Below are positions 1-11,007 of a stretch of 43,835 bases of DNA, one piece after another; position 1 is the first letter of the stretch, and every line of letters begins with the position of its first letter. This DNA comes from Leptospira ainlahdjerensis (GTDB taxonomy: Bacteria > Spirochaetota > Leptospiria > Leptospirales > Leptospiraceae), in the NCBI RefSeq assembly GCF_016919175.1, contig NZ_JAFFPU010000061.1, positions 1 through 43,835 of the forward strand, written 5' to 3'. The notes under the pieces were generated by a model, which saw nothing but the letters and a program-made list of their open reading frames with translations, was not told the DNA's origin and did no database searches. The position numbers were made by a program, and so were the translations under genes.

Positions 1-129
1 TGTAGGAACTCACACATTTCAGAAATTCGCTTTGAGAATGTAGGAACTCACACATTTCAGAGATTCCCTTTGAGAATGCAGGAACTCACACATTTCAGAG
101 ATTCCCTTTGAGAATGTAGGAACTCACAC
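1..129. repeat. 38-bp tandem repeat array, about 3.4 copies
   Basis: Three full 38-bp units start at 1, 39 and 77. A fourth partial unit starts at 115 and stops after its first 15 bases. Each unit opens with TGTAGGAACTCACAC (the third has TGCAGG) and ends in TTTGAGAA. The units differ at only a few positions. The array runs off the left edge, so the true copy number is unknown. The opening word recurs with one mismatch at 42624-42637 on the other strand, and its core GTAGGAACT is the reverse complement of AGTTCCTAC at the left end of the 152-bp dispersed repeats. It looks like a VNTR-type intergenic array. Confidence 0.95.
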
Positions 130-658
130 CACGTGTTTGTTCACCAACAGTAAAAAGCTCCGTCGCAAAACCCGGTCTTAACAAAAAGAAAAGTATCCGG
201 AACGTTCCTCAAAAAATGGAAATTCCTCTCCTAAACGATTCCTTCAAAAAAAATAAACAAGAGCATTCTAAATTTTGAATATGACATCGGACCGAAATTT
301 TTCTTCGAAACTTCCTTCGTTACAAATCTATTTTTCGACTTCTATGCAAAATATTTACGACCAACGATTCCTTCCATCAAATCAAAATCCAAACCTCATT
401 CGATTTGGAATCTTATTTTGCAAAGAAAGACACTTCGAAACAAAAGACGATTCGCCCAAGGATTTTGAGATCGTAAAGAACGATCTAAAAAACTCCCATT
501 CTTTTTGGATTCGAGTTCTCTCCTTTCACAGTTCGTGCCTTCCGTTTTCGGATCCGATCAAAAGTCCTTTCAGGACAAAACGCTCTTCGGAGAATCTTCG
601 ATTCTCAAAGATATTTTTCGCATGGAATGCAGGATCCCTTCCAAAAAACAAATTCTTC
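130..658. other. Stretch without a confident gene
   Basis: No convincing coding sequence was found. An open frame from a TTG at 275 to 691 would give 138 residues, but it lacks a clear ribosome site, is rich in Ser, Phe and Asn without domain-like pattern, and runs into the 3' end of the opposing membrane-protein gene. No tRNA-like or strong terminator-like structure was seen. Confidence 0.4.
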
Positions 659-1348
659 CTAAATCGAAATCTTAGAACTTCCTTCGATTAACAAAAAGAA
701 AAAGGCGAGCGCTCCCAAATAGACGCACATCGTCAAAAAGGCCCAGAGAATTTTCTCCGGAAGAGAAGCGTATTCCGAAACGTGATAGGCATACGCGGCA
801 AAAGCTCCGAGAATGAATTCCGGAATCAGGACGTAAACAGCAACGTGTCCTACCATAAAAACATTCTTCGCAAACCAGACCGGGATGAGATAAGAAAATT
901 CCTCCGAACCTAAGAAGATCAAAAAAGCGACCGAACCTCCGATCAAGTAACTCTGGATCGCCGGAGCATCGGAAACTCGTTTCCGATAACGGATCGATAT
1001 AAACGTGGAAAGAAACAAGGGGATCACCCAAAGACCCGCCATATAACCGGAAACAGTTCCGATCTTTGGAAATCCATCTTCCGGAAATTCTAAGGAGCCT
1101 ATCACCTTGGATAAAAACCAATCGGGGAACACTTGAAAAAAACTCAAAGGTAAAAGAAAAAACCAGAGATCCGTCCAACGTTCGTGCGTCCAGATCCTGG
1201 AAAACAACGGAAGTCCCGCGTTATAGACAAGTACAATGCAGAACATTCTCCAGCCCGTGGAAAGATTTCCGGGACTAAAAAGAATCAGAGCCGCAATGAT
1301 AGTAAAGACGGCGTGAAAACCTAAGACGTGTTTTTCGGAGAATTTCAT
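659..1348 (-). CDS. Multi-pass membrane protein, conserved leptospiral hypothetical (possibly DUF6989)
   Basis: The 229-residue product is almost entirely hydrophobic, with about six to seven membrane segments. The first is at about residues 9-26 and the last at about 203-222. Short charged loops such as RYRKR separate them. No catalytic motif or soluble domain is visible. From memory it resembles the leptospiral membrane family labelled DUF6989, but that is not certain. The ATG at 1348 follows GGATCG at a usable distance. It is transcribed divergently from eno, and the 277 bp between them should hold both promoters. Function unknown; inner-membrane location is inferred from hydrophobicity alone. 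Confidence 0.75.
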   Translation of the reverse strand: MKFSEKHVLGFHAVFTIIAALILFSPGNLSTGWRMFCIVLVYNAGLPLFSRIWTHERWTDLWFFLLPLSFFQVFPDWFLSKVIGSLEFPEDGFPKIGTVSGYMAGLWVIPLFLSTFISIRYRKRVSDAPAIQSYLIGGSVAFLIFLGSEEFSYLIPVWFAKNVFMVGHVAVYVLIPEFILGAFAAYAYHVSEYASLPEKILWAFLTMCVYLGALAFFFLLIEGSSKISI

Positions 1349-1431
1349 TTCGAGCGATCCAATCGTTTCCTTTCGGGGTTTAGCTATAAGAAATCAGACA
1401 GAAGCGGGCAATCCATTTTTTCGTTTCCCGC

Positions 1432-1459
1432 TTGATTTATTCGATATGGACCGTTTAAT
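1432..1459 (+). promoter_or_regulatory. Putative housekeeping promoter for eno
   Basis: TTGATT at 1432-1437 (4 of 6 matches to TTGACA) and TTTAAT at 1454-1459 (5 of 6 to TATAAT) are separated by 16 bp. Transcription from here would give a leader of about 160 nt before the eno start at 1626. A GC-rich inverted repeat, AAGCGGG (1402-1408) and CCCGCTT (1427-1433), abuts the -35 box. The call is by eye only. Confidence 0.4.
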
Positions 1460-1476
1460 AACCCTGACTCTGACTC

Positions 1477-1565
1477 GGGAGCTGGAAAATGAAGCCTCCA
1501 ATTCAAAACTAAAACCGATTCTTTTGATTTTAGTTTTTGAGAAATCAAAATCGGGTTTCGTTTTG
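1477..1565 (+). promoter_or_regulatory. eno leader: 7-residue upstream ORF and two mutually exclusive hairpins
   Basis: A short ORF at 1489-1512 (MKPPIQN, stop) follows GGGAG at 1477-1481. Its stop codon lies in the left arm of a perfect 10-bp inverted repeat, AAAACTAAAA (1505-1514) with TTTTAGTTTT (1528-1537). The right arm and loop of that stem can instead pair downstream. AAACCGAT (1512-1519) plus TTTTGATTT (1522-1530) match AAATCAAAATCGGGTTT (1542-1558) with a small bulge. U-rich sequence follows this second stem. The layout resembles an attenuator, in which a ribosome on the short ORF would block stem one and permit stem two. This is inference from pairing, not a known element. Confidence 0.35.
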
Positions 1566-1607
1566 TTTTTGCGGTCTCTTTTCTTCTCCGTCAGGCACTA
1601 AACATAG

Positions 1608-2924
<1,317 letters not shown>

Positions 2925-2927
2925 ACT

Positions 2928-3386
<459 letters not shown>

Positions 3387-3401
3387 AGGAAAGGTTCAGG
3401 A

Positions 3402-3995
<594 letters not shown>

Positions 3996-4367
3996 TTGGA
4001 TTTTCTCTTGTCCAAAACCGTTTCTCTCAACGATTTTTTAAAAGAATTTTTAGCGGCTCCCCAAAAGGGAAGAAACGCGGAAGAAGATCAGAAATTAAAC
4101 GAACTCTTCCTGGAATTTTCATCGCTTCTTTTTTTAGAAGGAGAAGACGAAGAAGAAACCAAGGAAGAAGTTTTGTTAAAAGACATCGGTTCCTTTGAGC
4201 TCGACGAATTCGTAAACTTCTATCTTTCCGATATGCATCCGGAAGACGCTGGAATCGTAAAAAGAGGAATCGATTTTTTAAAGAGAATGCATAAATTCTT
4301 AAAAAAATCGCCTCACGTAAACAAAGAACAACTCGCGGACTGGGACGAATTCTTTCAAGAACTCTGA
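3996..4367 (+). CDS. Acidic conserved hypothetical, coupled to clpP
   Basis: A 123-residue acidic, largely helical protein starting from TTG at 3996, directly after the clpP stop codon. An internal TTG at 4008 is another possible start. A Glu-rich stretch, GEDEEETKEEV, sits near residue 50. No signal peptide, membrane segment or catalytic motif is visible, and no family is recognised. The abutting position suggests translation coupled to clpP and perhaps a shared role such as an adaptor, but that is inference only. Codon use matches its neighbours. Confidence 0.7.
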   Translation: MDFLLSKTVSLNDFLKEFLAAPQKGRNAEEDQKLNELFLEFSSLLFLEGEDEEETKEEVLLKDIGSFELDEFVNFYLSDMHPEDAGIVKRGIDFLKRMHKFLKKSPHVNKEQLADWDEFFQEL

Positions 4368-4392
4368 TGTCTAAGTAAGGATCCTTCCTGAA

Positions 4393-5406
<1,014 letters not shown>

Positions 5407-5418
5407 TTTTCAATCCCA

Positions 5419-5976
5419 ATGAATTCCCCCAAAAAGAAACCTCTTGAAAAAGAAAAGCTGACCAAACCTCCCGGCGCCTCCTTCTTTATTGTAATCGCGT
5501 ATGAAGACGCGGAAATGTTTTATTCGATCAAAGTAAAGACCGAAAAAAAATTCTCGGCGACCTTGTATGAAAGCAATCCGATGCCAACTTGGAAGGATCC
5601 GGAAGCCGACCTCTGGAATCAATTTCCGGGAAGGCATACGAAAATTCTTTCTTTCAAAAGGAGAATCCACCGAGAAGAACTACCTTCGATCCAGAAAGAA
5701 TGTCTCGCGATTCAGAATGCGGCTCTTGAAAAAGACAGCGGAATTCGGATCTTTCCCGGTTATCTTTGCAGTCACTCGGTCGTCATGGCGTCCATTCGGG
5801 ATGATTTTCATAGAATTTATCTTTTCAACGGTGTCTATGCGGAAACCGTTTACAACTACCAGAAACAAAAGATGGTGAGTCGCGAAACTTCCCCTCCTTT
5901 TTTTAAGACACCGGAAGCGATCTATTTTTTTACGAGCCTGAGAGAATCTTATGTACAAAATATTACAAAAAACTAA
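5419..5976 (+). CDS. DUF4416 family protein
   Basis: The 185-residue protein matches the DUF4416 family in its C-terminal half: [17 protein letters not shown], then [17 protein letters not shown] and a terminal [11 protein letters not shown]. These correspond to the family's GYL..SKLVLAT.KD, HRIYL..GIYAE and IREXY segments. The biochemical function is unknown. The N-terminal 20 residues are Lys/Pro-rich. It begins 12 bp after the hydrolase gene and overlaps the following lipoprotein gene by 26 bp, so the two are probably translated together. Confidence 0.82.
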   Translation: MNSPKKKPLEKEKLTKPPGASFFIVIAYEDAEMFYSIKVKTEKKFSATLYESNPMPTWKDPEADLWNQFPGRHTKILSFKRRIHREELPSIQKECLAIQNAALEKDSGIRIFPGYLCSHSVVMASIRDDFHRIYLFNGVYAETVYNYQKQKMVSRETSPPFFKTPEAIYFFTSLRESYVQNITKN

Positions 5977-6523
5977 TTCTTTTCTTTTTATTCTTTTCTC
6001 GATTTTAATGATTCAGTGCGCCCCCTCTAAATTGGAAATCGCTTCGGTCACTCTCTGCGACCATTTCAATCGAATGGGAGAATGTTTGGAACCCGTTGAA
6101 AAAAACCATCACTACATAGTTGAAATCCCGAACGTAAAGAAGCCTGATACCTGGGAAAAGTTTGCGAATTATCTGTACTTTCACGCAAGGGAAACTCCCG
6201 GTTTTATTCTCCGCTTCAATCGCAAATTACTTCCTTCGGAAGCAAAGGCGATCAAGGATTCTTACTTCGCGACGGTGAGTCTTTCCGGAACCGTAGAAAG
6301 AATGGAAGGTTTTGAGATGGGAGAAGATTGGATCGGATCCTTTCAATATTTGGGATCGATGATCAAGGATAAACTCAAAAAAGAAAATCGATTGGGATCC
6401 TTTCCTTATACGAATACAATCTTTCCCGCAGATGTGGAATTCAAATTTAATTCTTCTCTTTTTGAAGGGGAAGAGAAGACAAAGATCAATTTGAGTTTTA
6501 CGGTTCTGCCCCCGGAGAAGTAA
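5951..6523 (+). CDS. Putative lipoprotein, function unknown
   Basis: The 190-residue product has a signal peptide ending in a lipobox-like LMIQC (Cys at about residue 24), preceded by a strongly hydrophobic [10 protein letters not shown] core, suggesting export and lipidation. The mature part carries no recognised domain. It includes alternating segments such as [10 protein letters not shown] and [12 protein letters not shown] typical of beta structure. The start lies inside the preceding DUF4416 gene with GAGAG just upstream. It is the last gene before the dispersed-repeat pair. Confidence 0.75.
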   Translation: MYKILQKTNSFLFILFSILMIQCAPSKLEIASVTLCDHFNRMGECLEPVEKNHHYIVEIPNVKKPDTWEKFANYLYFHARETPGFILRFNRKLLPSEAKAIKDSYFATVSLSGTVERMEGFEMGEDWIGSFQYLGSMIKDKLKKENRLGSFPYTNTIFPADVEFKFNSSLFEGEEKTKINLSFTVLPPEK

Positions 6524-6534
6524 AAGAAGAACCC

Positions 6535-6686
6535 GTCGTAGTTCCTACACAGGGATTTTTTCTTGCAAAATTAGGATTCTGTGATATAGAAAAGTCCACC
6601 GGAGTTTTTCCCGCCACCGCTCCCCTCCACCCAAAATCAGGGTGGGGCCCGCGACTTTCACGGAAGAATTGTCGTAGTTCCGACGG
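6535..6686. repeat. Dispersed 152-bp repeat, copy A
   Basis: It begins GTCGTAGTTCCTACACAGGG and ends TCGTAGTTCCGACGG. In the middle is a G/C-rich hairpin, CCACCC and GGGTGG around AAAATCA. It is 152 bp long and almost identical to copy B, which starts 176 bp later. Related 151-bp copies sit at 33149 and 33362 and a diverged, edge-truncated one at the right end of the window. The reverse strand carries an open frame in each copy (reading VAGPTLILGGG), which probably yields spurious hypothetical-protein calls. No transposase is present, so a non-autonomous mobile element or structured intergenic element is the best description. Confidence 0.9.
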
Positions 6687-6710
6687 AAGTTGTCCGAGAA
6701 GCGGAATTTT

Positions 6711-6862
6711 GTCGTAGTTCCTACACAGGGATTTTTTCTTGCAAAATTAGAATTCTGTGATATAGAAAAGTCCACCGGAGTTTTTCCCGCCACCTCACCC
6801 CTCCACCCAAGATCAGGGTGGGGCCCGCGACTTTCACGGAAGAATTGTCGGAGTTCCGACGG
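6711..6862. repeat. Dispersed 152-bp repeat, copy B
   Basis: Same orientation as copy A, from which it differs at a handful of positions: TAGAATTC for TAGGATTC, CACCTCACCCC for CACCGCTCCCC, and GTCGGAG for GTCGTAG at the right end. Both ends coincide with those of copy A and the 24-bp spacer does not match the element, so the pair looks like a local duplication. Confidence 0.9.
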
Positions 6863-7050
6863 ACTTTCCTCCGATCCAGACAACTTGTGAGTAAGAATAG
6901 ACCCTTGAAAGAAATGGAGTTGGAAAATCCGCGTCTAAAGAAACGTATTTTTGGAATATAAGGAATATTATTTATAAGAGCAGGATTGGATGGATGAAAT
7001 CGCTGAGGTCCAAATTCTATCCAAAGATACACTTTTCTGGAGAAAAAAGA

Positions 7051-7401
7051 ATGCTCTATTTAGTTTTCAAATACGCCATGACCTCTTTTTTGATCGTCGC
7101 AATTTCCGAAGTTGCCAAAAAAAACGATAAACTGGCGGCTTTGATCGGATCTCTTCCACTGGTTACGATCCTAACTCTGATTTGGTTAAAATTGGAACAA
7201 GCGGATTCTTCCAAGATTGAAAATCACGCCTACTACACGTTTTGGTATGTAATCCCGAGCCTTCCGATGTTTTTTTTCTTTCCGAAAATTCATGAGTCGA
7301 TCGGTTTCTGGCCCGCGATTGGAACTTCCATCTTGACGACCCTCCTCCTCTACGGGAGTTTTGCCCTTCTTTTGAAAAGATTTGGCATCGATTTACTCTG
7401 A
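7051..7401 (+). CDS. DUF3147 family membrane protein
   Basis: The 116-residue form starting at ATG 7051 (MLYLVFKYAMTSFL) matches DUF3147: a helix, the signature ISEVAKKNDKLAALIGSLPL, ITLIWLKLEQ, then helices around YVIPSLPMFFFFP and FWPAIGTSILTTL, ending LLKRFGIDLL. Four membrane segments are expected. An upstream ATG at 6994 would add 19 polar residues with no family counterpart. GGAGAAAAAAG lies just before 7051 and decides the start. Function unknown; inner membrane. It is flanked by the repeat pair upstream and two terminator-like hairpins downstream. Confidence 0.87.
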   Translation: MLYLVFKYAMTSFLIVAISEVAKKNDKLAALIGSLPLVTILTLIWLKLEQADSSKIENHAYYTFWYVIPSLPMFFFFPKIHESIGFWPAIGTSILTTLLLYGSFALLLKRFGIDLL

Positions 7402-7488
7402 ATCCACATTTTTATTCCTTGGGATTTTCGAACCGCAGAATGGCATTGCAAGATCGTAATCCTCTAAAAGTTTCCACAAAATGCAAAA

Positions 7489-7533
7489 GAAATCGGAGAA
7501 AAAGAATTCCGATTTCGTCGCCCCCCTTTTTTT
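7489..7533 (+). terminator. Hairpin with downstream T-run after the DUF3147 gene
   Basis: GAAATCGGA (7489-7497) and TCCGATTTC (7508-7516) form a perfect 9-bp stem with a 10-nt loop. GTCG, C6 and T7 (to 7533) follow. The T-run is about 10 nt from the stem, further than in a standard intrinsic terminator, so its efficiency is uncertain. Confidence 0.4.
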
Positions 7534-7565
7534 ATCCGGATTAAAAACAAAATTTCAAACCTTTG

Positions 7566-7592
7566 AAATCCTATTCCTTGAGGGATTTTTTT
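7566..7592 (+). terminator. Intrinsic-terminator-like hairpin
   Basis: AAATCC (7566-7571) pairs with GGATTT (7583-7588), and T residues continue to 7592. The T-run is immediately adjacent to the stem, as expected for Rho-independent termination of plus-strand transcripts, but the stem is short. With the hairpin at 7489 it would insulate the downstream FG-GAP gene. Confidence 0.45.
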
Positions 7593-8072
7593 GGAAAATT
7601 TCAGATTTGTGTTTGGGGAGAATCAAAATTTGCTGTAAAAAATTCTGTTTTATTCCTTTGATTGTCCCTGAGCGTTTCATCCCTTGCAAAGATTCAAAGT
7701 AATTCTTCTTTTTATCCTCTTAAACATGTTAGCCGCCGCCTACGGATCTATATTGTATTTTTATTATATATCAGAACGTTACCGCATTTTCTTTTTCGTT
7801 TTTGTTTTATCTTCTTTAAATCCATTCCTTTCTTGGAATTGATTCTTTTTCCTTCCTTTTCTTTCCATGTCATTTGTCCGGTGTTTTTGTCAGAACAAAA
7901 CGGAAATTGCAAATTCGCTATCGGTGTCTGAAAAAGATTATAATCAAGGGATTCATAGATTATAACTCAGGCTGTATTTTTGTCTTTTCTTCCGTATTCT
8001 TATGCAAACAACCAAAGGCCAAATCCTTCCAAAAGGAAACCTTAGGTTTAAAACTCACAGGGAGGAAATAGG
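7593..8072 (+). promoter_or_regulatory. AT-rich leader of the FG-GAP lipoprotein gene, with direct repeats
   Basis: No gene is supported here; short open frames are T-rich and unconvincing. Two direct copies of AGATTATAA lie at 7935-7943 and 7957-7965, exactly 22 bp (about two helical turns) apart, a spacing typical of sites for a dimeric regulator. A strong ribosome site, GGGAGGA, immediately precedes the ATG at 8073. The 3' part is therefore likely promoter and regulatory sequence for the lipoprotein; the rest shows nothing recognisable. Confidence 0.35.
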
Positions 8073-10106
8073 ATGAAAGGAAAAGTTTTTTTTTGTAAGC
8101 CATTCTTATCTGTTTCCTCGATCTTTTGTATTTTCTGGGTTCTAAGTGCAACATTTGGATGCCTTCCAGATCAATCCACAAACGACACTCTGGTCTTATT
8201 GGGAAATCCGATCTCGGGCTCTCGTCCGTTGCCGACTGAAGATCCAATTCTTCCAAACTTGAGTTTTTCGAACTCATCTCTCACGTTTGTGAAGAATGTT
8301 TCTATCATCGCGGTTCAACCCACTTCGACGGGAAACCCAACGACATTCTCCATCGAGCCAGCACTTCCGAGCGGATTGTCTTTCGATACGAACACCGGAG
8401 AAATTTCGGGAATTCCTACAACCGCGCAAGGCCCCACTTCTTATACAATCACTGCCTCCAATGAAAACGGTTCTACGAGCGTTTCGATCGATATCACGAT
8501 CCAAGCCCTGAATTCTTCTTGGGCATCTTATCTCAAATCTCCGAATTCCGAGAACTTCGCGGGGAGTGGAGATTCTTTTGGAAACAAGGTGGCAATTTCC
8601 GGAGACACCCTGGTCGTAGGAGCGACACAGGAAGACAGCAACCAAACGACGGTTACAAACTTTCCCGGACCGGTTCTTTCTGCGGCGACGGACGACGACA
8701 CGGCTTTAAATTCCGGAGCCGTTTATGTGTTTCGCCGTATCGGAACTACTTGGGCTCTCGAGGCGTATCTCAAAGCTCCGAACGCAGAGACAAGTGATAT
8801 GTTTGGTACAAGCGTGTCGATTTCCGGAGATACCATCGTCGTCGGCGTCAATTCAGAGGATAGCAATCAAACAAACGTCATCCACTCCCCCTTCACGGGC
8901 CTCACTCCCGCGGGAGACAATGACAGCGCCGGGAATAGCGGAGCCGCTTATGTTTTTCGTAGAACGGGAAACACCTGGGCCCTGGAGGCCTATCTAAAGG
9001 CGCCTAACGCGGCAGCGACAAATCAATTCGGAAACGCAGTTGCGATCTCCGGAGATACGATCGTGGTCGGAGCGGTCTTTGAGGACTGTGATCAAACTTC
9101 CGTTACAAACGCACCTTCGACTTTTGTCAGTAATACAAATGCAGTGGACTCTGGTGCGGCCTATGTTTTTTCAAGAACGGGTACAACCTGGGCTTTTCAG
9201 GCTTATCTCAAAGCCCCCAACGCGGAGGCTAACGATAATTTCGGTTCCAGCGTTTCTATATCAGAAGATTCGAATACGATCGCAGTCGGCGCCAGAGGAG
9301 AAAGGAGCAACCAAACGACCGTTTCCAACGCCCCGGATCCAAGTCTCACCCCAGCTGGTGATAATGATTCCGCTTTGTCCGCAGGCGCTGTTTATGTATT
9401 TCGCAAAAGTGGAGGCAACTGGATTTGGGAAGCCTACCTAAAAGCTCCCAATGCGGAAGTCAACGACCAGTTTGGAGCGAACGTAGCGATTTCCGGATCT
9501 CGAATCGTAGTTGCCGCCACCGGAGAAGACAGCAATCAAGGGAGCGTGCTCAACGCCCTGGGTCCGAGTCTGACCCCTGCAGGAGACAACGACGCGGCCG
9601 CCGGCGCCGGCGCCGCCTATGTGTTTGTTCGTTCCGGATCAACTTGGTCTTGGGAAAGTTATTTAAAAGCGCCTAACGCGGAAAATTTCGCCGGCGGTGA
9701 TTCATTCGGAGCCAGCGTCGCCATCTTTGGAGACATCATCGTTGTAGGAGCCTCTGCGGAAGACAGTTCGTGGTCTTCGGTCTTAAACTCTCCCTCCGTC
9801 TTTCCGACGTCTGCGACCGACGACGACACCGCGACAAACTCAGGAGCGGCCTATGTCTTTCACAGATCGAATTCCGGTTGGAGCATACGATCGTATCTCA
9901 AAGCGCCTAACGCGGAAAATGTGGGTGGAACCGGGGACGGTTTTGGCAGTAGCGTCGGAGTTTCGAACGACTGCATCGTAATCGGTGCAAGCGGGGAAGA
10001 CAGTTCCCAGAATTTAAATGTCTTTGCTCCGAACACACCTCCTGCCGCAGCGACCGACGACGACGCGGCCATCAATACCGGGGCCGTTTATACGTATGAT
10101 CGCTAA
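8073..10106 (+). CDS. Lipoprotein with seven FG-GAP (integrin-like) repeats
   Basis: The 677-residue product has a signal peptide ending in the lipobox-like region LSATFGC (Cys about 29). It is followed by an Ig-like putative-Ig domain at about 63-146, with PALPSGLSFDTNTGEISGIPT typical of this fold. Seven repeats of about 70-80 residues then run to the C-terminus. Each repeat reads roughly W..(A/S)YLKAPNAE.....FG..VAISGD.IVVGA..EDSNQ, then D-rich AGDNDSA and GAAYVF. The D-rich turns resemble calcium-binding FG-GAP loops, and seven repeats would close one beta-propeller. Likely surface or periplasmic; the ligand is unknown. Repeat 3 is slightly short and lacks the DDD/DND turn. Confidence 0.93.
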   Translation: MKGKVFFCKPFLSVSSIFCIFWVLSATFGCLPDQSTNDTLVLLGNPISGSRPLPTEDPILPNLSFSNSSLTFVKNVSIIAVQPTSTGNPTTFSIEPALPSGLSFDTNTGEISGIPTTAQGPTSYTITASNENGSTSVSIDITIQALNSSWASYLKSPNSENFAGSGDSFGNKVAISGDTLVVGATQEDSNQTTVTNFPGPVLSAATDDDTALNSGAVYVFRRIGTTWALEAYLKAPNAETSDMFGTSVSISGDTIVVGVNSEDSNQTNVIHSPFTGLTPAGDNDSAGNSGAAYVFRRTGNTWALEAYLKAPNAAATNQFGNAVAISGDTIVVGAVFEDCDQTSVTNAPSTFVSNTNAVDSGAAYVFSRTGTTWAFQAYLKAPNAEANDNFGSSVSISEDSNTIAVGARGERSNQTTVSNAPDPSLTPAGDNDSALSAGAVYVFRKSGGNWIWEAYLKAPNAEVNDQFGANVAISGSRIVVAATGEDSNQGSVLNALGPSLTPAGDNDAAAGAGAAYVFVRSGSTWSWESYLKAPNAENFAGGDSFGASVAIFGDIIVVGASAEDSSWSSVLNSPSVFPTSATDDDTATNSGAAYVFHRSNSGWSIRSYLKAPNAENVGGTGDGFGSSVGVSNDCIVIGASGEDSSQNLNVFAPNTPPAAATDDDAAINTGAVYTYDR

Positions 10107-10117
10107 AACGAAGTTTT

Positions 10118-10140
10118 AAACGACCGACTCTCGTTTTTTT
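10118..10140 (+). terminator. Weak intrinsic terminator after the FG-GAP gene
   Basis: AAACGA (10118-10123) and TCGTTT (10131-10136) form a 6-bp stem around CCGACTC, with T's running to 10140. It lies 11 bp after the stop codon. Confidence 0.45.
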
Positions 10141-10242
10141 CTTCCCAAAAAAAATCTTCACGTTTCGTAAAAAGAAGAATTCTTAACGAACAATGTTCTT
10201 TTTTTTGCAACCTATTCCTACAATCCGGCTCTCATTCCATGT

Positions 10243-11007
10243 ATGAAATCAGCAAATTCCGCCCAAAACGAAAAACGATCCCATAAAAAATACAAGGCTC
10301 CCGACTCGGAACCGGGTTTGCATCCGGGAAGTTCGTATCGAGTTCGAAGAATTTTAGACTGGTTCGGTCGTTTCTATGGAAGCCTATTTTACAAGGCCGA
10401 AGTTCACGGACTTCACAACGTTCCCAAAGACGGAACCGTTTTAGTTCTCGCCAAACACCAGAGAAACGACGATATCCCTCTGGGTCTTTCGAAAGCGCTT
10501 TATAAGGTTCGTTGGAGTATCTGGGCCGTGATGAAAGATTCTATGGCAGCCCCGATTTTTTTTGATTTCTTTTTGAAATGCGGAGGAATCCCGTTAAACC
10601 GACTCGAACCCCGTAAGAGCAAAAAGGATCTTCTATTCGCGCGAAAAGTATTATACAATGGTAATATGCTCGTGATCTTTCCGGAACAAACCACCGTACC
10701 ATACAAAATGGGGAGAGGAAGGGCCGGCGCATTTCGTTTTATCGTTGGCAAACCGGAATCTCCGCTCCCTGTCCTTTGTCTCGGACTGGACTATGAACCT
10801 AGAGGTTTTTTAAGAAGAACAAAACTTACGATTCGAATCGGAGAATTAAAACACTTATATCCGAATCAGGATCCGGAAGAATTCCTGCACGAACGTATGC
10901 ACGACATCGCTAGTCTTACCAACTTAACCTATCCTTTCACTTACAAAAAAGGGGCGAGCGACAGTTACGAGGAATCGGAATCCAACGTGGTGGGATCGGC
11001 AGTATGA
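10243..11007 (+). CDS. 1-acyl-glycerol-3-phosphate acyltransferase-like (PlsC/LPLAT)
   Basis: This 254-residue acyltransferase would transfer an acyl chain to lysophospholipid or lysophosphatidate at the inner membrane. The catalytic H(X4)D box appears as KHQRNDDIPLG (about 72-82), block II as CGGIPLNRLEP, and block III as VIFPEQTTVP, in which EQTT replaces the usual EGTR. Length fits the family. The ATG at 10243 has no strong ribosome site. The last codons overlap the start of the patatin gene (ATGA), so the two are translationally coupled. The degenerate EGTR box suggests an acceptor different from the main PlsC. Confidence 0.88.
   Translation: MKSANSAQNEKRSHKKYKAPDSEPGLHPGSSYRVRRILDWFGRFYGSLFYKAEVHGLHNVPKDGTVLVLAKHQRNDDIPLGLSKALYKVRWSIWAVMKDSMAAPIFFDFFLKCGGIPLNRLEPRKSKKDLLFARKVLYNGNMLVIFPEQTTVPYKMGRGRAGAFRFIVGKPESPLPVLCLGLDYEPRGFLRRTKLTIRIGELKHLYPNQDPEEFLHERMHDIASLTNLTYPFTYKKGASDSYEESESNVVGSAV

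Noticed and set aside
1..129. CRISPR array
   Set aside because: Units are directly contiguous with no unique spacers and no cas genes are present.
275..691. 138-residue open frame on the plus strand
   Set aside because: TTG start without ribosome site, no domain-like pattern, overlaps the 3' end of a better-supported opposing gene.
6545..7032. Reverse-strand frames reading SVKVAGPTLILGGG within the repeats
   Set aside because: The same peptide arises in each repeat copy simply because the DNA repeat is open in that frame; no start or ribosome site is conserved.
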